A stretch of 64,000 bases of DNA from Stenotrophomonas sp. Marseille-Q4652 (GTDB lineage: Bacteria; Pseudomonadota; Gammaproteobacteria; Xanthomonadales; Xanthomonadaceae), in NCBI RefSeq assembly GCF_916618915.1, contig NZ_CAKAKE010000001.1, positions 3,021,001 to 3,085,000 on the forward strand. The letters are read 5' to 3'. The notes below the pieces were generated by a model. That model searched no databases, was not told where the DNA came from, and was given only the letters and a program-made list of their open reading frames with translations. This document shows positions 63,555 to 64,000 of the stretch, in pieces (within the stretch, counting starts at the first letter, position 1; each line of letters opens with the position of its first letter). Made by a program: the position numbers and the translations under genes.

Positions 63555-64000
63555 AGCTGGTCAAGCACATCGCCAACCTCGGCTACGGCAGCCGCAAGCA
63601 GGTGCAGATGATGTTCCGCGAGGGCCGCATCACCGATGCCGACGGCGAGGTGCTGTACGCCGATGACAAGGTCGAGCCCCAGGTCATCCGCATCGACGGC
63701 GAGCCGCTGGACCCGCCGCCGGGCCTGACCCTGATGCTGCACAAGCCGGCCGGCTTCACCTGTTCGACCAAGGACGTGGGCCGGCTGATCTACGACCTGT
63801 TGCCGCCGCGTTTCCGCGACCGCTCGCCGGTGCTGTCCTCCGTGGGCCGGCTGGACCGCGATACCAGCGGCCTGCTGCTGCTCACCGACGACGGCGCGCT
63901 GCTGCACCGGATCGTTTCGCCGAAGTCGGCGCTGGACAAGGTCTACGAGGCCGAGCTGGCGCAGGACCTGCGCGGCGACGAGGCGGCGACCTTCGCGTCC
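63551..64000 (+). CDS. RsuA-family pseudouridine synthase, 3' end outside window
   Basis: The first 150 residues are present. They include an S4-like RNA-binding start (MKLVKHIANLGYGSRKQVQM), MLHKPAGFTCSTKDVGRLIY and the catalytic motif VGRLDRDTSGLLLLTDDGAL with its aspartate. HRIVSPKSALDKVYEAEL continues the fold. CSTKD and GRLDxDTSGL point to the RsuA group, which isomerises U516 of 16S rRNA, rather than RluB/E/F, but the end is missing. It overlaps rsmC by 4 bases. Confidence 0.85.
   Translation, partial: MKLVKHIANLGYGSRKQVQMMFREGRITDADGEVLYADDKVEPQVIRIDGEPLDPPPGLTLMLHKPAGFTCSTKDVGRLIYDLLPPRFRDRSPVLSSVGRLDRDTSGLLLLTDDGALLHRIVSPKSALDKVYEAELAQDLRGDEAATFAS

Overview
The window is a chromosomal segment of a high-GC gammaproteobacterium, most likely Xanthomonadaceae (the Stenotrophomonas / Pseudoxanthomonas / Xanthomonas group). 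The reasons are the GC-rich codon use (roughly two-thirds or more G+C by eye), a toxin ending in the XVIPCD secretion domain that marks Xanthomonadales type IV secretion (X-T4SS) effectors, several small-protein families typical of the group, and the motA-motB and lrp-dadA-dadX arrangements. The genus cannot be settled from this sequence. I saw no rRNA, tRNA, CRISPR array, insertion sequence or prophage.

Layout. Positions 1-1139 hold the end of a FtsX-type permease and its ATPase. At 1425-2186 is an EAL gene broken by a TAG. Positions 2304-4414 are the most accessory-looking part: an immunity lipoprotein followed by an XVIPCD effector, then a gene-poor stretch (4415-4877) with a short tandem repeat, a hairpin and a DUF4287 remnant. 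From 4878 to 12594 come a PhaZ7-like PHB depolymerase, a GFA-family protein, a TPR-GGDEF diguanylate cyclase, a PH-domain protein, a DUF4344 lipoprotein and a frameshifted metallo-hydrolase-like gene. From 12660 to 18885 come an Old Yellow Enzyme, small glycine-zipper or stress-type proteins, a lone ExbD and an MHS-family transporter. From 19237 to 28668 are a Tat-exported dienelactone hydrolase, a SulP transporter, RluA, a CHASE-PAS-GGDEF-EAL protein, a DUF6152/DUF6644-like pair, a methyltransferase and a patatin.

From 30235 to 33133 a lytic transglycosylase is followed by an unusual NHL beta-propeller / M23 peptidase fusion. Positions 33143-36325 form an ECF42-type sigma factor locus with YCII/DGPF and VOC proteins. 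From 36419 to 49654 are an M28 peptidase, a LytS/LytTR two-component pair with a small exported protein, an MpaB-like protein, an M13 peptidase, a second TAG-interrupted EAL gene and a CPA1 antiporter. From 49763 to 55674 are a YadGH-like ABC exporter, DUF3297, DUF6630 and DUF4031 proteins, motAB with a likely sigma-28 promoter, and msrB. From 56225 to 64000 are lrp / dadA-dadX (D-alanine catabolism), a DUF3016 protein, a hybrid histidine kinase, rsmC and an RsuA-like pseudouridine synthase cut by the window end.

Themes. Several genes act on envelope or peptidoglycan (effector pair, transglycosylase, M23 fusion, D-alanine catabolism). Cyclic-di-GMP signalling is dense: one intact cyclase, one intact bifunctional protein and two EAL genes that both carry an in-frame TAG. 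Four genes in total are broken (two TAG, two single-base frameshifts), so either this lineage is losing functions or the assembly has point errors; the sequence alone cannot decide. The best candidate for a new system is the effector/immunity pair at 2304-4414.
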